Origin: Takashimella koratensis
Taxonomy: Eukaryota > Basidiomycota > Tremellomycetes > Trichosporonales > Tetragoniomycetaceae
Direction of reading: 5' to 3'
Length of the DNA stretch: 64,000 nucleotides
Assembly (NCBI GenBank): GCA_003116875.1
Contig: BCKT01000007.1
Span: 62,001-126,000 of the forward strand
Made by a program: the position numbers and the translations under genes. This document shows, piece by piece, positions 1 to 11,131 of this stretch. The notes under the pieces are model-generated. The model was not told the origin of the DNA. It did no database searches and saw nothing but the letters and a program-made list of their open reading frames with translations. Position 1 is the first letter of the stretch; each line of letters starts with the position of its first letter.

Positions 1-30
1 CTCAGCGTCGCATTTAGCTAACCCGCCCAG

Positions 31-2571
31 CCAAAAACGCAAAGTCAAATGTGACAAGACTCGACCGTGCAGCACCTGCCGAGTCCGCGACGAAGTCAGC
101 CTATGCGAATACCACGATGTCGGCGATTTCGAACCTCAACAGCCTTACCTGGTCCCTTCTGATCTCGACCGGTTGCTCCAGCGCGTCGCTGATCTCGAGG
201 AACAAATGGCGCGTATGTCGGGCCACAAGGTACCTCCCTTCGCAAGCAATGCCAGCACGACAGACGATGATCAGAGCTTGACGACACCCGATTCTCGCGT
301 GCCGCCGTTGATCATGAGTGCCCGACTAGGGTACGGACGGGTTCTCAAGCCAACCCCGCTGGAGAAAGTGTTCCGAAGGATCGACGTTTTGTCACACTGC
401 TCCGACCCGACGATGAAGGAGCCGGTACTGGGTGCGCTGCCCGATGGCTCGGTGGTTCAGTTCGATCAGCGAGCGTCGTCGTTGTGGCCCGACATTACAG
501 CGTCGGCAGAATCGTCGCGATCACAAAGATGGACGAGGGAGATGCACGAGAACCTAGCTGTGATTCCGTCGGACGAGATCGTGTTGAAACTAGTGGAGCG
601 GTACTTTACCGACACCAACGAGCTGCTCTGTAGGTCAGCTGAGCGCTAAATGGCTGATCTCCAGGGCACATCCTGCACCACAAGGTGTTTAGACAAGAGC
701 TAGATCAGTTTCTTGCCATACGCAAGGGTGGAGACCCTTTACTCGTCGATCCGGCATGGCTGTGTATCCTCATTGCAGTTATGAGGTGAGAAGACCTTCA
801 TTGCCCGGTCTGACCCTCAGCGTTGCTTGCCGCGCCATCATCGAGGTCGACGTGGTTTACGGTGGCCAGACAGCTGGCGTTATCGACATGTCCATTGCCA
901 CTCCACTATCCGTCCGCCTGGGTGAAGCCTTTGACTCGATGCTGCTGTGCTCAGGGATGTTGGAGAAGCCGCAGATCCGACTCATCCAAGCGTTGTTGGT
1001 CATGGTGCATCTCTCGTGAGTTTTCGTTGTGATACTAGCTAATCGATAGCTATCTCGATGACGAGATCACCATGTTCAGCGGAGCCAAGGTGGAAGCGAT
1101 GGACGCAATGTGGTTTGACACAGCTATCAGGTGGGTGTGGCGTACGCCAGCGCTGACCTCTAGCATCTGTAAACGCTTGCGCCTTCACTTGCTTGGTCCC
1201 GATTGGGAATACCCCCTACCCCAGGACCCGGCTCTCCCACTCAATGCGACTACGTACAGTCGAGAGGTCTGCAGCCGAATCGTACATACGCTAGCATTCC
1301 GCGACATGATCAAGGGCTGTACTGCCATCGACGCTCATGGCAGCGACTATCTCGTGTTCCACTTCCCTGACGGTGAGGAATGGCTCAGGCCCTAGTTGAC
1401 GTACAGGCTCCGTGACGACACCAAACCCCGGTAACTTCCGCGACGACGATCTGTGGCCGCCAACAGGTGAAGAAATCCATCCCCAGCCCCCTTTCATCCT
1501 GTAAGTTCTGACCACCTTTAGCCCTCTGACTATCTCAGCACCGAGATCACAGCTTTGTTCCAGCTAAAATGCATGGCCGGATTCTGGAAATCCGTTTCAT
1601 CACTCCTATGCGACATCCCCTCCATTGGCCCCGGTACCATCCTCGCGATGGACCGACGTATCACACAGGAAGACAACGATCTCCTCAGTATCAGACAAAG
1701 CCGCGACCTTACCGACCGCGAGTTCATCGCTCTCGAGTCATTGCATGGGTGAGTAGTCTGCTTGGACATCGCTGACTTATCACAGGTCGTACCAGAAACG
1801 CCGCCTCAAGCTTCACCGACACTTCTTCGTGCGCAGCTACGAGGATCCGACATTTGTCTTCTCCCAAGCTGCTGCTCTCACGGCCGCCAGATCGATCATC
1901 AAGGGCCACCGAGCCATTGCTGAGCGTCACGGCATCCAAGGTAAGTCCCATGTAGATTTTTTAAAGACTGAAGCTGACTCTCACTACAGTGCCTGTGTCG
2001 ATGTCACTTCTGTACCACGCCCATCACATCTCCGCCATCGTCGTCCTCTTTGTTCATGGATCGGTCGTTGCCAAAGCCCGTTCAGACATTTTGAAGGAGA
2101 TTAAACGATCGGTGGAGCTCTTCGACATGTCATCATCGCGACCAGGCACCAAATTCCACGGTGTTCTCACGCATGCTCGTCGTCTGCTGCGGTATCTCTG
2201 CACTGTGAGTACGGCCATTTGAGCCTCTGCTGATAGACTAGACCCTGGAGACGTCGCCTCCCTCGGCTAGCGAGATGGAAGACTTCCTCGGAGACATCCA
2301 CCGTCGCTTGGCGAGCAACATCGTCCTGATGTCAGCCGGAGACAAAGATACCGAGATGACACTACCTTCGGGCTCTTCGGAACCTCTTATGTCCAACATG
2401 TACAAACCCGATCCTTGGGTGTCAACGGCGCCGATGGATATCTCGCCTTCGACTTTCGACCCGTTGATTGATACCTCCCTGTTTGGTGAAGAGTGAGTTC
2501 CCGGCAAGTGCTGTGCTGATATTTTTAGCTGGGATACTGTGTTCAGAGATTCACTATTCGCTGGATTCTGA
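31..2571 (+). CDS. Zn2Cys6 fungal-specific transcription factor, 5' end missing
   Basis: Nuclear DNA-binding regulator, target unknown. The window opens in an intron whose CTAAC branch site and CAG acceptor end at base 30. The next exon encodes the second half of a Zn2Cys6 cluster (KRKVKCDKTRPCSTC, then a Cys ten residues on), followed by a short linker and a coiled-coil-like segment (LLQRVADLEEQMARM). About eleven exons join in frame: 31-629, 665-785, 821-1015, 1050-1130, 1164-1372, 1407-1500, 1522-1748, 1786-1940, 1990-2204, 2242-2492 and 2529-2571. The middle resembles the fungal transcription factor homology region: a HILHHKVFRQELDQF stretch after the linker, then helices around AIRICKRLRLHLLG. 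The protein ends LFGEDWDTVFRDSLFAGF, an acidic and aromatic tail that could activate transcription. The first cluster cysteines and the start lie outside the window. Family assignment is firm; the exon joins are by eye. Confidence 0.85.
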
Positions 2572-2677
2572 TTGCACGCCCGATACACTCTTCATGCCCA
2601 TAGAAACCTTTGGCCAATCGCCTTCTCTTATAATTTCATGTATATAGAATGTATTATAGCTACTGCCAATGGATTCC

Positions 2678-3868
2678 CTACGCCGGAATGGTCGGTACGT
2701 CCCAGTTGATCCACTGAGTGTAGTTGAACGTCCCGATAACCGTCTTGGTGATATTCGTATCGGTGTCGTTCTTCTCAAACAGGAACTTGTCGATGAAAGC
2801 GTTGACATCGGGCGTCTGGCTATCCAGCCAGGTACAGTGAGCATGGTCGGCGGATTGGGAGATACCGAGGTTGGCTGGGACGCCGAGAGCTTGGTAGACG
2901 GTCCTCGCGGCGAGTTCGCATCCGTACTGCGAGTACGAGCCGGAGACCCATTCGACGCCCGAGTTACCAATGGAGAGCAGGCCTCGAGGTGCGATAAGAC
3001 CCATGAGCATGTGGTGGTCGAATGGGAGGAGGTCGGTTTGGTTAACGAATTGGTCCAATTCGGTCGAGAACCAGACATTCTCCGTGACAATCTCCTCGAG
3101 GGTTTGGTCGAGGAGACCGTTGGCATACGCGTAGTCGGCGATCCTCCAGCATGCGGTACCCCCAGCACCCGACTCTTGTGGGATAGCGAGCGCGATACGT
3201 TCCTCGAACGCCGCAGCGACCACGACGCCCTTGCCGTATCGAGAGCAGCCGGTGGCACCGATGTGCTGCAAGTCGAGGTTATGGTTGGTGACCATTTCGA
3301 GGGCGTCGAAGATTCGACTAACCGCCCAGGTCCATGCGATCATGGCGCCAGCGCTGTTATCCGACCCATAGAGGTCGTAGAACTTGCCCTTGCCGCGGTC
3401 CGTCGCATCGGTCTGCCACGCGATCTCGGTGATATTGAAGTTGAGCACGGCGACATTGGCAGGAAGAGGGATAAGCTGGGGCGTAAAGACCATCATTGCC
3501 GGGAACGGACCAGAGCCAGAGGTAGGGTACGTGATCGGTACGACCCAGGTGATCGACTTGCCAGAGTGGCTAGCAGTGATGGAGAGGTTGCCTTGGGAGA
3601 GCGTGGCGGAGAGGTTCGACGGGGCAGGCGGGAGCCATCCGAGCTCGTACTCTTGGAACAGGTCCATGATCTCTTGGCGACGGCAGCCCCAGAGATTGCG
3701 GTTCCAGTCGATAGGTTTGCTTGTGAGGAAGTTGAACGGGTCCGGGAGGAACGGTGTGGCCGCGGGGAGAGTAGTGTTGATCTGTTGGTCGCACTGTGGC
3801 ATGACGATGGGCTCGGTCGGGACCGCAAGAGCCATGGCGGCGAGGAGAAGGGGCGCGAGGAGCTTCAT
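2678..3868 (-). CDS. Secreted 4-O-methyl-glucuronoyl methylesterase (CE15)
   Basis: Single-exon secreted carbohydrate esterase. CE15 enzymes cleave the ester between lignin alcohols and 4-O-methyl-glucuronic acid on xylan. The nucleophile motif GCSRYGKG is the CE15 signature. Counting from the chosen Met, the triad would be Ser209, Glu232 (in IPQESGAGG) and His342 (in SADHAHCTW). These Ser-Glu and Ser-His spacings (23 and 133) agree with those I recall for characterised fungal enzymes. I chose the Met at 3868 over one 14 codons upstream because MKLLAPLLLAAMALAVP is a good signal peptide. Length is 396 aa with no cellulose-binding module visible. There are several N-glycosylation sequons (NTT, NLS, NIT, NQT, NDT). 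It lies tail-to-tail with the transcription factor, about 100 bp apart. Confidence 0.93.
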   Translation of the reverse strand: MKLLAPLLLAAMALAVPTEPIVMPQCDQQINTTLPAATPFLPDPFNFLTSKPIDWNRNLWGCRRQEIMDLFQEYELGWLPPAPSNLSATLSQGNLSITASHSGKSITWVVPITYPTSGSGPFPAMMVFTPQLIPLPANVAVLNFNITEIAWQTDATDRGKGKFYDLYGSDNSAGAMIAWTWAVSRIFDALEMVTNHNLDLQHIGATGCSRYGKGVVVAAAFEERIALAIPQESGAGGTACWRIADYAYANGLLDQTLEEIVTENVWFSTELDQFVNQTDLLPFDHHMLMGLIAPRGLLSIGNSGVEWVSGSYSQYGCELAARTVYQALGVPANLGISQSADHAHCTWLDSQTPDVNAFIDKFLFEKNDTDTNITKTVIGTFNYTQWINWDVPTIPA

Positions 3869-4745
3869 GATGGCGGCAATGAGCGGGGTTGAGTGGGGTG
3901 GGCAGTGCACTCCAGACCGGTTATGTACTCAAGACCAAGTCACTCCCGCTCACCCTTCTCGACACCGTCCGGGCCGGTAGACCATTGTCCCGCGCCCAAG
4001 TCACTCGCATAGCTCGGAACCGCGTTGATGTCGAGCTGCACATGATCGTTGAACCTCGCGATGACGGACCGGGTCCCGGCTTGTGGACCCAGAATTAGAA
4101 CATGAGCTATGTGCAATGAAGCCATTGAACCAAGAGTGTCTTGGCAAAGTGGGCACGGGTTGTCGGAATCACCAGCGGGAAGACTTCGGAACAAGTCATT
4201 GTTCATGTGACATCTCTGTTAGCGCGATTTGCAACGCACGACCGGTGCCGACGAGGCCGAACGTAGAGGTATCAAGCATGACGCTGAGCAAGCCATGGCG
4301 TGATGAAGAGATACACATAGGCTATTCCGGAGGACCCCATGGGATATCCTCACGTCTCATCCGGTTCAAGTTGACCCGAGTTGGGCGAGTTCGCGGTCAA
4401 ATCCGTTGTCAGCCGATGTCATGATACTCGTGCGCAGCGGCTGAGATAGACGAACCATGTAATGTCCGAATCGGGGAAAGCTGTCTTCCAAGTCAAGTCA
4501 GTCATGGTGTGGGCGATCGACAAGTCTCACTCCAGGCCAAGCTCGAGATCTCCGTCAAGGCCGACTCGGCCTCTTGACTGTCTCCAAGTGACCGATAATG
4601 ACGTTTCATTTCGACGGAAGTGATCGGATCTTATGGGCATAGGATCTCGCCAAGCCAACAGAACGAGATTCAGATCTAGATATCTGAATGACAAGATCCA
4701 ACTTCTGACTAGGTTGCAACTCTCAACCGGTCCATCTCTCACACC
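3869..4745. other. Intergenic region between divergent esterase and TPR genes
   Basis: About 880 bp separating two divergently transcribed genes, so it should hold both promoters. Only short ORFs without recognisable content are present. No RNA gene or repeat was seen. Confidence 0.5.
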
Positions 4746-6485
4746 ATGTCCCACTACGACAGCCCCGCCGCTTACCCATACGATGTTGGATCGTTCTCGC
4801 GGACGATTCGCACAAGCGTCCCCGACTGCCAAGTCTGGTTCGACCGGGGGCTAACCTGGTCGTATGCCTTCCACCATGAAGAGTCCGAGCGATGCTTTCG
4901 TCGTGCGGTCGATCTCGACCCGGGGTGCTCTATGGCGCATTGGGGAGTGGCGTATGCTCGCGGACCCAATTACAACAAAGAATACGAGCTGTTCGACAAG
5001 GATGACCTGAAGCGAACCCTCGAGGCGTGTCAGTCAGCGTCAGCGAAGGCAAAAGAGACGGCAACGACCCCGCTCGAGACGGCACTGGCGACGGCTATAG
5101 CGACGAGGTTCCCTGTGGAGAATGGGCTGGAGGGTGGGATAGGAACGAGGAAAGACTGGGATAGGTGGAATAGGGCTTATTCGGAGGCAATGGGGAAGGT
5201 GTACGACGAGTTTGGACACGATGATCTCGACGTAGCGGCGCTGTTCGCCGACTCGATGATGAACCTCGCTCCCTGGCAGCTATGGGACTTGCCGACAGGC
5301 AAACCTCGCGAGGATATCGGAACGCTTCGGATCCAGAGCGTCCTTGAACGAGCGATCAGGCAACCTGGGGCGCTCGAGCACCCGGGTCTTCTCCACTTCT
5401 ACATCCACCTAATGGAGATGTCACCGACTCCCGAGATCGCACTCCCCTCGGCTGATCGTCTCCGCGGCCTCGTACCCGACGGCGGGCATCTACACCACAT
5501 GCCTGCTCATCTCGACTTGCTCATTGGCGACTTCCGGCGCTGTATCGCGAGCAACTTTGACGCCATCCGTGCGGACGAAAAGTACATGAAACTCACTACG
5601 GCGTCGGATTTCTACACCTTCTACCGACTACACGATTATACGTTTCCGATCTACGCGGCGATGTTCAACGGGCAGTACCGTGTAGCTATCGAGACCGTTG
5701 ACCGGATGGAGCTGTGTCTCACCGACGAGGTGCTGAGGCACGACAGTCCACCAATGATCAACTGGCTCGAAAACTTCCAGGTGTACAAAGTACACGTCCT
5801 GGTTCGGTTCGGGAAATGGCAAGACATCCTGGCACTCGACTTCCCCACCGACCGAGCGTTCTACTGTGTCAAGACGACAATGATGCACTACGCACGAGGC
5901 GTGGCGTACTCTGTCCTCGGCCAAGTCGACAACTCCCAAACCGAGCTTGACCTGTTCCGAAGCACGCAGTCCGTCATCCCGCCTGAACGACACGCGACAC
6001 CCAACACTTGGAAAGATATCCTCAACGTTGCCGACGCGATGCTTTCGGGTGAGCTCGAGTACCGACGCGGTCACTACGCCGTCGCTTTTGAACACTTGCG
6101 CGAGGCGATCAAGCGGTCCGACAATCTCGTCTACGCTGAGCCTTGGGGCTGGATGCAGCCTCCCCGACACGCCTACGCCGCGTTGCTGCTTGAGCAAGGT
6201 CGGGTCGAGGACGCGGCGCAGGTGTACGCCGAGGACCTTGGGTACGATCACTCCCTTCCTCGAGCGGTCCGGCACCCGAACAACGTCTGGGCGCTGCACG
6301 GGTACCATGAATGTCTTGTTCGACTTGGACGCACCGCCGAAGCCAAGATCATCGAGCCGCAGTTGACACTCGCCTTGGCCGTTGCCGACATTTCCGTCGA
6401 GTCGTCGTGTTTCTGCCGAAGCGCTGCGCCCGCTGCTGACGAGTCGATGAAATGTTGCCCCGTTCCTCAAACCGTTTCCGCCTGA
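4746..6485 (+). CDS. TPR-domain protein, single exon
   Basis: Intronless 579-residue protein. Residues about 30-70 (VWFDRGLTWSYAFHHEESE, then CFRRAVDLDPGCSMAHWGVA) form a clear TPR unit. Further helical pairs lie around residues 380-410 (HYARGVAYSVLGQVDNSQTEL) and 430-520 (YRRGHYAVAFEHLREAI, LEQGRVEDAAQVYAEDL, LVRLGRTAEAKIIEPQL). The middle contains a histidine-rich stretch, GGHLHHMPAHLDLLIGDF. The last 35 residues include a Cys-rich tail (CFCR, KCCPVP) outside the repeats. Comparable stand-alone TPR proteins occur in fungi and bacteria, usually without an assigned function. The lack of introns in an intron-rich genome and the resemblance to bacterial TPR proteins make horizontal origin possible but unproven. 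The Met at 4746 follows a CACC context. Confidence 0.85.
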   Translation: MSHYDSPAAYPYDVGSFSRTIRTSVPDCQVWFDRGLTWSYAFHHEESERCFRRAVDLDPGCSMAHWGVAYARGPNYNKEYELFDKDDLKRTLEACQSASAKAKETATTPLETALATAIATRFPVENGLEGGIGTRKDWDRWNRAYSEAMGKVYDEFGHDDLDVAALFADSMMNLAPWQLWDLPTGKPREDIGTLRIQSVLERAIRQPGALEHPGLLHFYIHLMEMSPTPEIALPSADRLRGLVPDGGHLHHMPAHLDLLIGDFRRCIASNFDAIRADEKYMKLTTASDFYTFYRLHDYTFPIYAAMFNGQYRVAIETVDRMELCLTDEVLRHDSPPMINWLENFQVYKVHVLVRFGKWQDILALDFPTDRAFYCVKTTMMHYARGVAYSVLGQVDNSQTELDLFRSTQSVIPPERHATPNTWKDILNVADAMLSGELEYRRGHYAVAFEHLREAIKRSDNLVYAEPWGWMQPPRHAYAALLLEQGRVEDAAQVYAEDLGYDHSLPRAVRHPNNVWALHGYHECLVRLGRTAEAKIIEPQLTLALAVADISVESSCFCRSAAPAADESMKCCPVPQTVSA

Positions 6486-6614
6486 CGACCGAGGAAGGAC
6501 GTCTCTAGGGTAAATTGTACGAAAACAACGCGCTCACGAACGAAACATGTCTACGAAGCAAAGCGATCTGAAGTACCACAATCAAAATAATGCATGCACC
6601 GATGCTCAGATACC

Positions 6615-7779
6615 TTATTGCTCTTCAACAATCTTGACAAGCCATTTCCACATCTCACCGCGGTGCTGTTTGTCTTTTGCCCAAGCAGCAATGTTGATTT
6701 GGTCGTACTTTGGTCCACAACGAGTTACCTCGTCCTTGCGATTGATCTCGGCGTCGGCCGTAGGACTGAGAAGTAGCTATTTATCAGCAGTGGCGCCCCC
6801 TTGACACCTACGCTGGTTGGTAGGACAGAGTATGTCTCGGGTGTGTTGGCGATCGTCCACATTCCAAGCATGACCAGACCCTTGATCGGCCACGGGAAGT
6901 AGGCGTAGTCGAAACCTTCGTGCTGAACAAGACCTGACGTTAGCGATTCTTTCCAGAATATCTTACCAGGCTGAAGGTGGAAGCCTGTAATGTCGTATCT
7001 AATTCTGAGCTCCTGATAACGTCAGCTCCTTCCTGTCCATTCCTCAAGTGCTCACTTCTACGATCGCGTCGACTAGAGTGCTGTCCCGATGGATTTTGCT
7101 GGAGAACATGGCGGCCTTGGACCAAGACTTGTATTTAGGGTCTTGAAAGCAGATATCGTCTAGGTCGAGGTCATCGAGCGAATCTCCAGGGTCAAGAATT
7201 GCCATGACTTTGGCCTTGGGAGCGAGTACATTGCGTTGGACGAGGAGGTAAGGTACAGCGAAGCGTGAGACCGTTTGCACCATGAACATGGCGGAGAGGC
7301 TGGAGTTGGCAGAGGACAAACTTATAGACGTACCCATTATCCCCGACCTCTTCGATTTCGCCATTGGGCATGCCCTTTTGGCTTAACAACTGAACGTCAA
7401 CACTGACCACATAAAGTGACTCACAAGAATATCAAGCTTCTTGCCCTCCAGGCGGGTGATCAATGCGTTGACCAGAGCTTTGCATCCAGCGATGGACCTG
7501 AACTGTCAACTTCAATTTCGAAATGGTAACCCACGAGAGATCTCCCTTGACATGCTGGACGAGCGTCTTGAGCCCTGTCGGGGTCGCGGCTTCAATCACA
7601 GACTTGACGTCGTCGGTCAACCCCCTGCCGACGAGGTAGACATAGCCAACACCGTGTCGGACAAGCTGCGTGGCGATCCCGGCGCCGATACCTTTAGTCC
7701 CGCCGACAAGGACGGCGACCTTGTTTTGGTTCGAGGCTGGGTCGACAGCTTGGAGAAAAGTTTGAGCGCGGCGCTGCAT
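6615..7779 (-). CDS. SDR-like NAD(P)-binding oxidoreductase, tandem copy A
   Basis: Rossmann-fold short-chain dehydrogenase relative. The N-terminus carries VAVLVGGTKGIGAGIATQL, the dinucleotide-binding glycine motif, with a GRGL stretch after beta-2. Several short introns interrupt it; exon 1 is 7779-7535 and exon 2 is 7497-7425, each with good GT-AG sites. Later exons encode PNGEIEEVGDNG, a hydrophobic SRFAVPYLLV helix and KVMAILDPGDSLDDLDLDD. The protein ends IVEEQ at 6615. The Tyr and Lys near the usual active site lie in YKSWSK, giving Tyr-x4-Lys rather than Tyr-x3-Lys, so classical catalysis is uncertain. Start set at MQRRAQTFLQ because it aligns with copy B. The substrate is unknown. 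Confidence 0.8.
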
Positions 7780-7972
7780 GCTGGTGAGGTGATGATTTGA
7801 GTAGTGATCTCGTTCCACATCGCATCCGGCAACCTTTTATATCTCTCTGCCTCAACGCTGGGCCGGTGCCGGTATCAAACATTCATGAAAATCGTTTACG
7901 TAAATGCACCTCGGAGACCGATGATAAGATACAGACCGACGGCCATGCCTCGGCTCAACCTCTGAACAACCC

Positions 7973-9144
7973 TCAGCAAACAAATTTGATCGCCCATTCC
8001 CAAGCTGCGGTGCGATGCGCTGAGTCACCAGCCCAGGTCCCGATCTTGCGCCGCGTGAACATATTATCAAGCCGGACCACTGCGTCAGCGTACTGCTTAT
8101 CAGCGGCAGGGCTGAGTAACAACTGTGACCTCTTCGTCAGCTCGCCCTGAGATAACCGAAGTTAGCACTTACGGCGGCAGGCATCACCGAGTAGGACTCG
8201 GAACGAGTAGGACTCGGGAGTGTTGGCGATGGCGTACTTGGCGATGATCACCATGAGCTTGACAAAGGGCCAAGGGAATAGATCCAAATCGAGACCGTCA
8301 TGCTTCACTAGACCTGCGGTAAGTACATGGGGGCATTGATTACTTACTCGGGAAGAGGTGGTAGTATCGGTATGTAGGGTATCGAATCGACAGCTCCTGT
8401 TTGTCACCTCGAGATTTGCGGAGTGTCTCACCTCCAGGAACGCATCAATCAACGAGCTATCCCTCTCCACCTTTCTCTGGTACCGCGCCGACTTGGACAA
8501 CTTTTGATACGACTGTGCTTGGAAGCACACATTGTCGAGGTCGAGCTTGTCAATGGATTGGCCAGGGTTCGCGATCGCCATGACTTTCGCATTGGGTACG
8601 AGACAATCTTTCTCGAACAGAAGGAAGGGGACAACGAATCGAGAGATGACTTGAATGGTGAACGCTGGTGACAGGCTGGATGATCAGCTCTCGCGGTGGT
8701 TGATGCTTACCCATGGGCGTCCACCGTCTCGATGAGGCCATTGGGCATGCCGCTCTGGCTGAGGACCTGAGGCGTAAGCTCTGACTAGTCAGTCCACTCA
8801 CCAGCATGTCGATACTTGACGAGGTTGTCGACGATGCAATCACATCGACCAGCTCGATGCATCCGGTAGCGGTTCTGGGGTCAGCTTCACAATCACCTAG
8901 TCACCTACGACAAATCCGCCTTGATGTGTTCCAGCTGAACCCCCGGGGCGGCCCCCTCAATCGCGTCTCGTGCATCCGGTGTGAACGTCCTACCGACGAC
9001 GATGATATGCCCGACGCCTTGTTTGGCGAGCTGCCATGCGATCCCCCAACCAATGCCCTTCGTACCACCAACGACTACTGCTGTCTTGCCTTTGTTAGAT
9101 TCTGGGTCGACCGCCGCGAGAAGGTCCACCGAGCGGCGCTCCAT
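7973..9144 (-). CDS. SDR-like NAD(P)-binding oxidoreductase, tandem copy B
   Basis: Paralogue of the adjacent downstream gene, same strand and same exon plan, about 200 bp away. It starts MERRSVDLLAAVDPESNKGK and has the glycine motif VVVGGTKGIGWGIAWQL, then VVGRTFTPDARDAIEG. Later exons encode DILVLSQSGMPNGLIETV, a SRFVVPFLLFEKD segment, and VMAIANPGQSIDKLDLDN followed by CFQAQSYQKLSKSARY. It ends KFVC at 7973. As in copy A, the putative catalytic Tyr and Lys are spaced Tyr-x4-Lys (YQKLSK). The two proteins are similar along their whole length but far from identical, so the duplication is old. Substrate unknown. Confidence 0.8.
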
Positions 9145-9740
9145 GCTGTTGCTTCCACGAGTGATAAACGACCCAGGGCTGTAAAAGAGATGAGTGAGTC
9201 CTTGTCTTGGCGTGGGGAGCATGCATCAACCTTATCTATTCCATATATAGGTTGCCTCTCGGTGACTCGGCGTTGTGAAGCGGCCAGGGAAGCGTCATCA
9301 TCAGCCACATGTCCTTGGCGGGCAAGGGGAAGGGAGTGCGATGGCCGCTACGGTCGCCATGGAGACGAGGTCAAAGGAGGGCGCCAGGCATACTGCGGCC
9401 TCCAGCTGACGCAGTCCCGGGCATCGGCCTGGACCGGCTCCGTTGGGCGTCGACAGTGAGTTCAAGCTGAAGACTATGCATATCTCGATGACCGAGCGGT
9501 CGCCGATGACCTTTGTCCGCGACCTCAACGCGGTCCATGATCGCCAGTAAAATTCCGCACTGCCGAGCAACGTCGGCAGTGCGTGCCAGTCGGTGCAAAA
9601 TCCGGTACGTGGACATGGCAATAGTAATTCATCAAGAATCAATATCACGGTAGCAGCTATGCTGTACCAGAAAACAAGCAGGGAAACAACATTCTACGAG
9701 GAGACCAAGCTCTCTCTTATACACCTAAAAAACTCATCGC
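9145..9740. other. Intergenic, no gene seen
   Basis: About 600 bp between the start of SDR copy B and the stop of the Ser-rich gene, both on the minus strand. It should hold the copy B promoter and the terminator of its neighbour. No repeat or RNA gene recognised. Confidence 0.4.
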
Positions 9741-11131
9741 CTAGACTTTGGAGCCAAAGAGCTTGGAGATTTTCCTCGACTTGCCCGTGAGGGTCCGGCG
9801 GGACTCGGTCAAGTCGAGCGCGTCGACACCGTTTCGCGCAGCGTTGCAGTCACGGTCCAATTCGCTGTGGATGATGGTGGACTGGGGACGGGCTCGAGTC
9901 GATCCGGACGAGTTGGACCTAACCGACGAGGGTCGAGACGACAAGGGGGAGTTGCTCGACTCGCTCGCAGTAAGGACAGGCGAGGAGATTGAGATCGACT
10001 TGAGGTCGGTCGACTTTACGCGCGGGCCCAGGGTGACGCCGAGCGCACGTCCAGTGGAGGGTGAGAACTCGAGAGCAGACATGGCGGCCTTGGTCTGCTT
10101 ATAGAAGCCGCCGCCGCGGTTGGGGGACGACTTGACGGCAGAGTGGAGCGCAGCGGTCTCACGGAACGAAGCACGCGGGGTAGGCTCGTCGTAAGTCGAG
10201 TCGATGCAGACGATCGGGTTGGCGTCCGGGCTCTGGCGACCGCTGCCGGTGTCGGATGAGCCGCGGCTCGAGGGGGCCGAGTACAGGCTCTGAGTCCGGG
10301 AAGCGAACGACGCAGACGACGAGGGGCCAGGGCCGGCGGCAGCGATCTCCAGCTCTTCCTCGGTGAGGCGAGGGACGACCTTGCGCCTGATGCGACGCTC
10401 GACCTTGACCTCGGGCTTGGGGGTGGGGGACCGGCGAGCCTCGAACTCGAGGTCGGCAGCAGCGAGGCGGAGGGACTTGAGCTCTTCGAGGCTGTTGGGG
10501 CTGCAGAGAGCGGTGAATGTGTCGGACGACGCGAGGAGGCGGCTAGGGGAAGCGAGAAGGCGGCTAGGGGTGCTCGCCGGGGAAGCGTTACCGTTGGACT
10601 CGGTGTCGACGGACGACGAGGCCGACGAGTAGAGCTCAGGCTCAGAGATGTCCGAGTCAAATTCGGTGATACCAGTCATGCCGAGACCCTTGCACGAGCT
10701 GACGACCGACCAGGTGCGACCGGGGAGCTCGAGGTTGTCGGAGCTGTTGAGCGGCGGGGTGACCGGCTCGTCATCAGACGACGACGAGGGAGAGCCAGTA
10801 GCGCGCATGCGGCGGTTTCGCTGGATCGATGCACCGAAAATACGGACGGGGCCTGGAAAAGGTTTAGTGGGCGGCAAAGATAAAGTGGAGGGAGGGGCTC
10901 ACCTTCCTGCTGGATCGGTCGGGCCCAGTTCACGGCGTGGAACTTGGTGAACTGGATTGAGCGGCGGATCGACTCGAGGCCGACCTCAGGAGACCCGAGT
11001 ACCTTGGGAGAGGAGAGCATGGGCGAGTTGCCAAGCGGCGGCGAGTTGAGCGACAAGTTGAGAGGGGTCGCGTCAGAGGAAAAGTAGTCGAGGTCGGAGA
11101 AGGCAGAGTTGTTCAGGACTGGCGACGACAT
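9741..11131 (-). CDS. Ser-rich, mostly disordered protein of unknown function
   Basis: Two exons (11131-10903 and 10852-9741) join in frame across a 50-nt intron to give a protein of about 446 residues. It begins MSSPVLNNSAFSDLDYFSSD. A basic and aromatic segment spans the intron (FTKFHAVNWARPIQQEGPV, then RIFGASIQRNRRMR). The rest is Ser/Pro/Thr-rich with many SP and TP sites, an acidic DSDISEPELYSS patch and a 12-bp coding duplication (two SRLLAS units). The C-terminus KSRKISKLFGSKV is basic. Its SKLFG core resembles the short repeated motif in the protein at 42797-46444, but this may be chance. The composition suggests a phosphorylated scaffold or regulatory protein. I do not recognise the family. 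Confidence 0.75.

Noticed and set aside
2669..3892. 407-codon ORF on the plus strand
   Set aside because: Antisense shadow of the glucuronoyl esterase gene, whose minus-strand protein has a full CE15 signature.
5628..6470. 280-codon minus-strand ORF
   Set aside because: Shadow of the TPR protein; low-complexity content with no domain.
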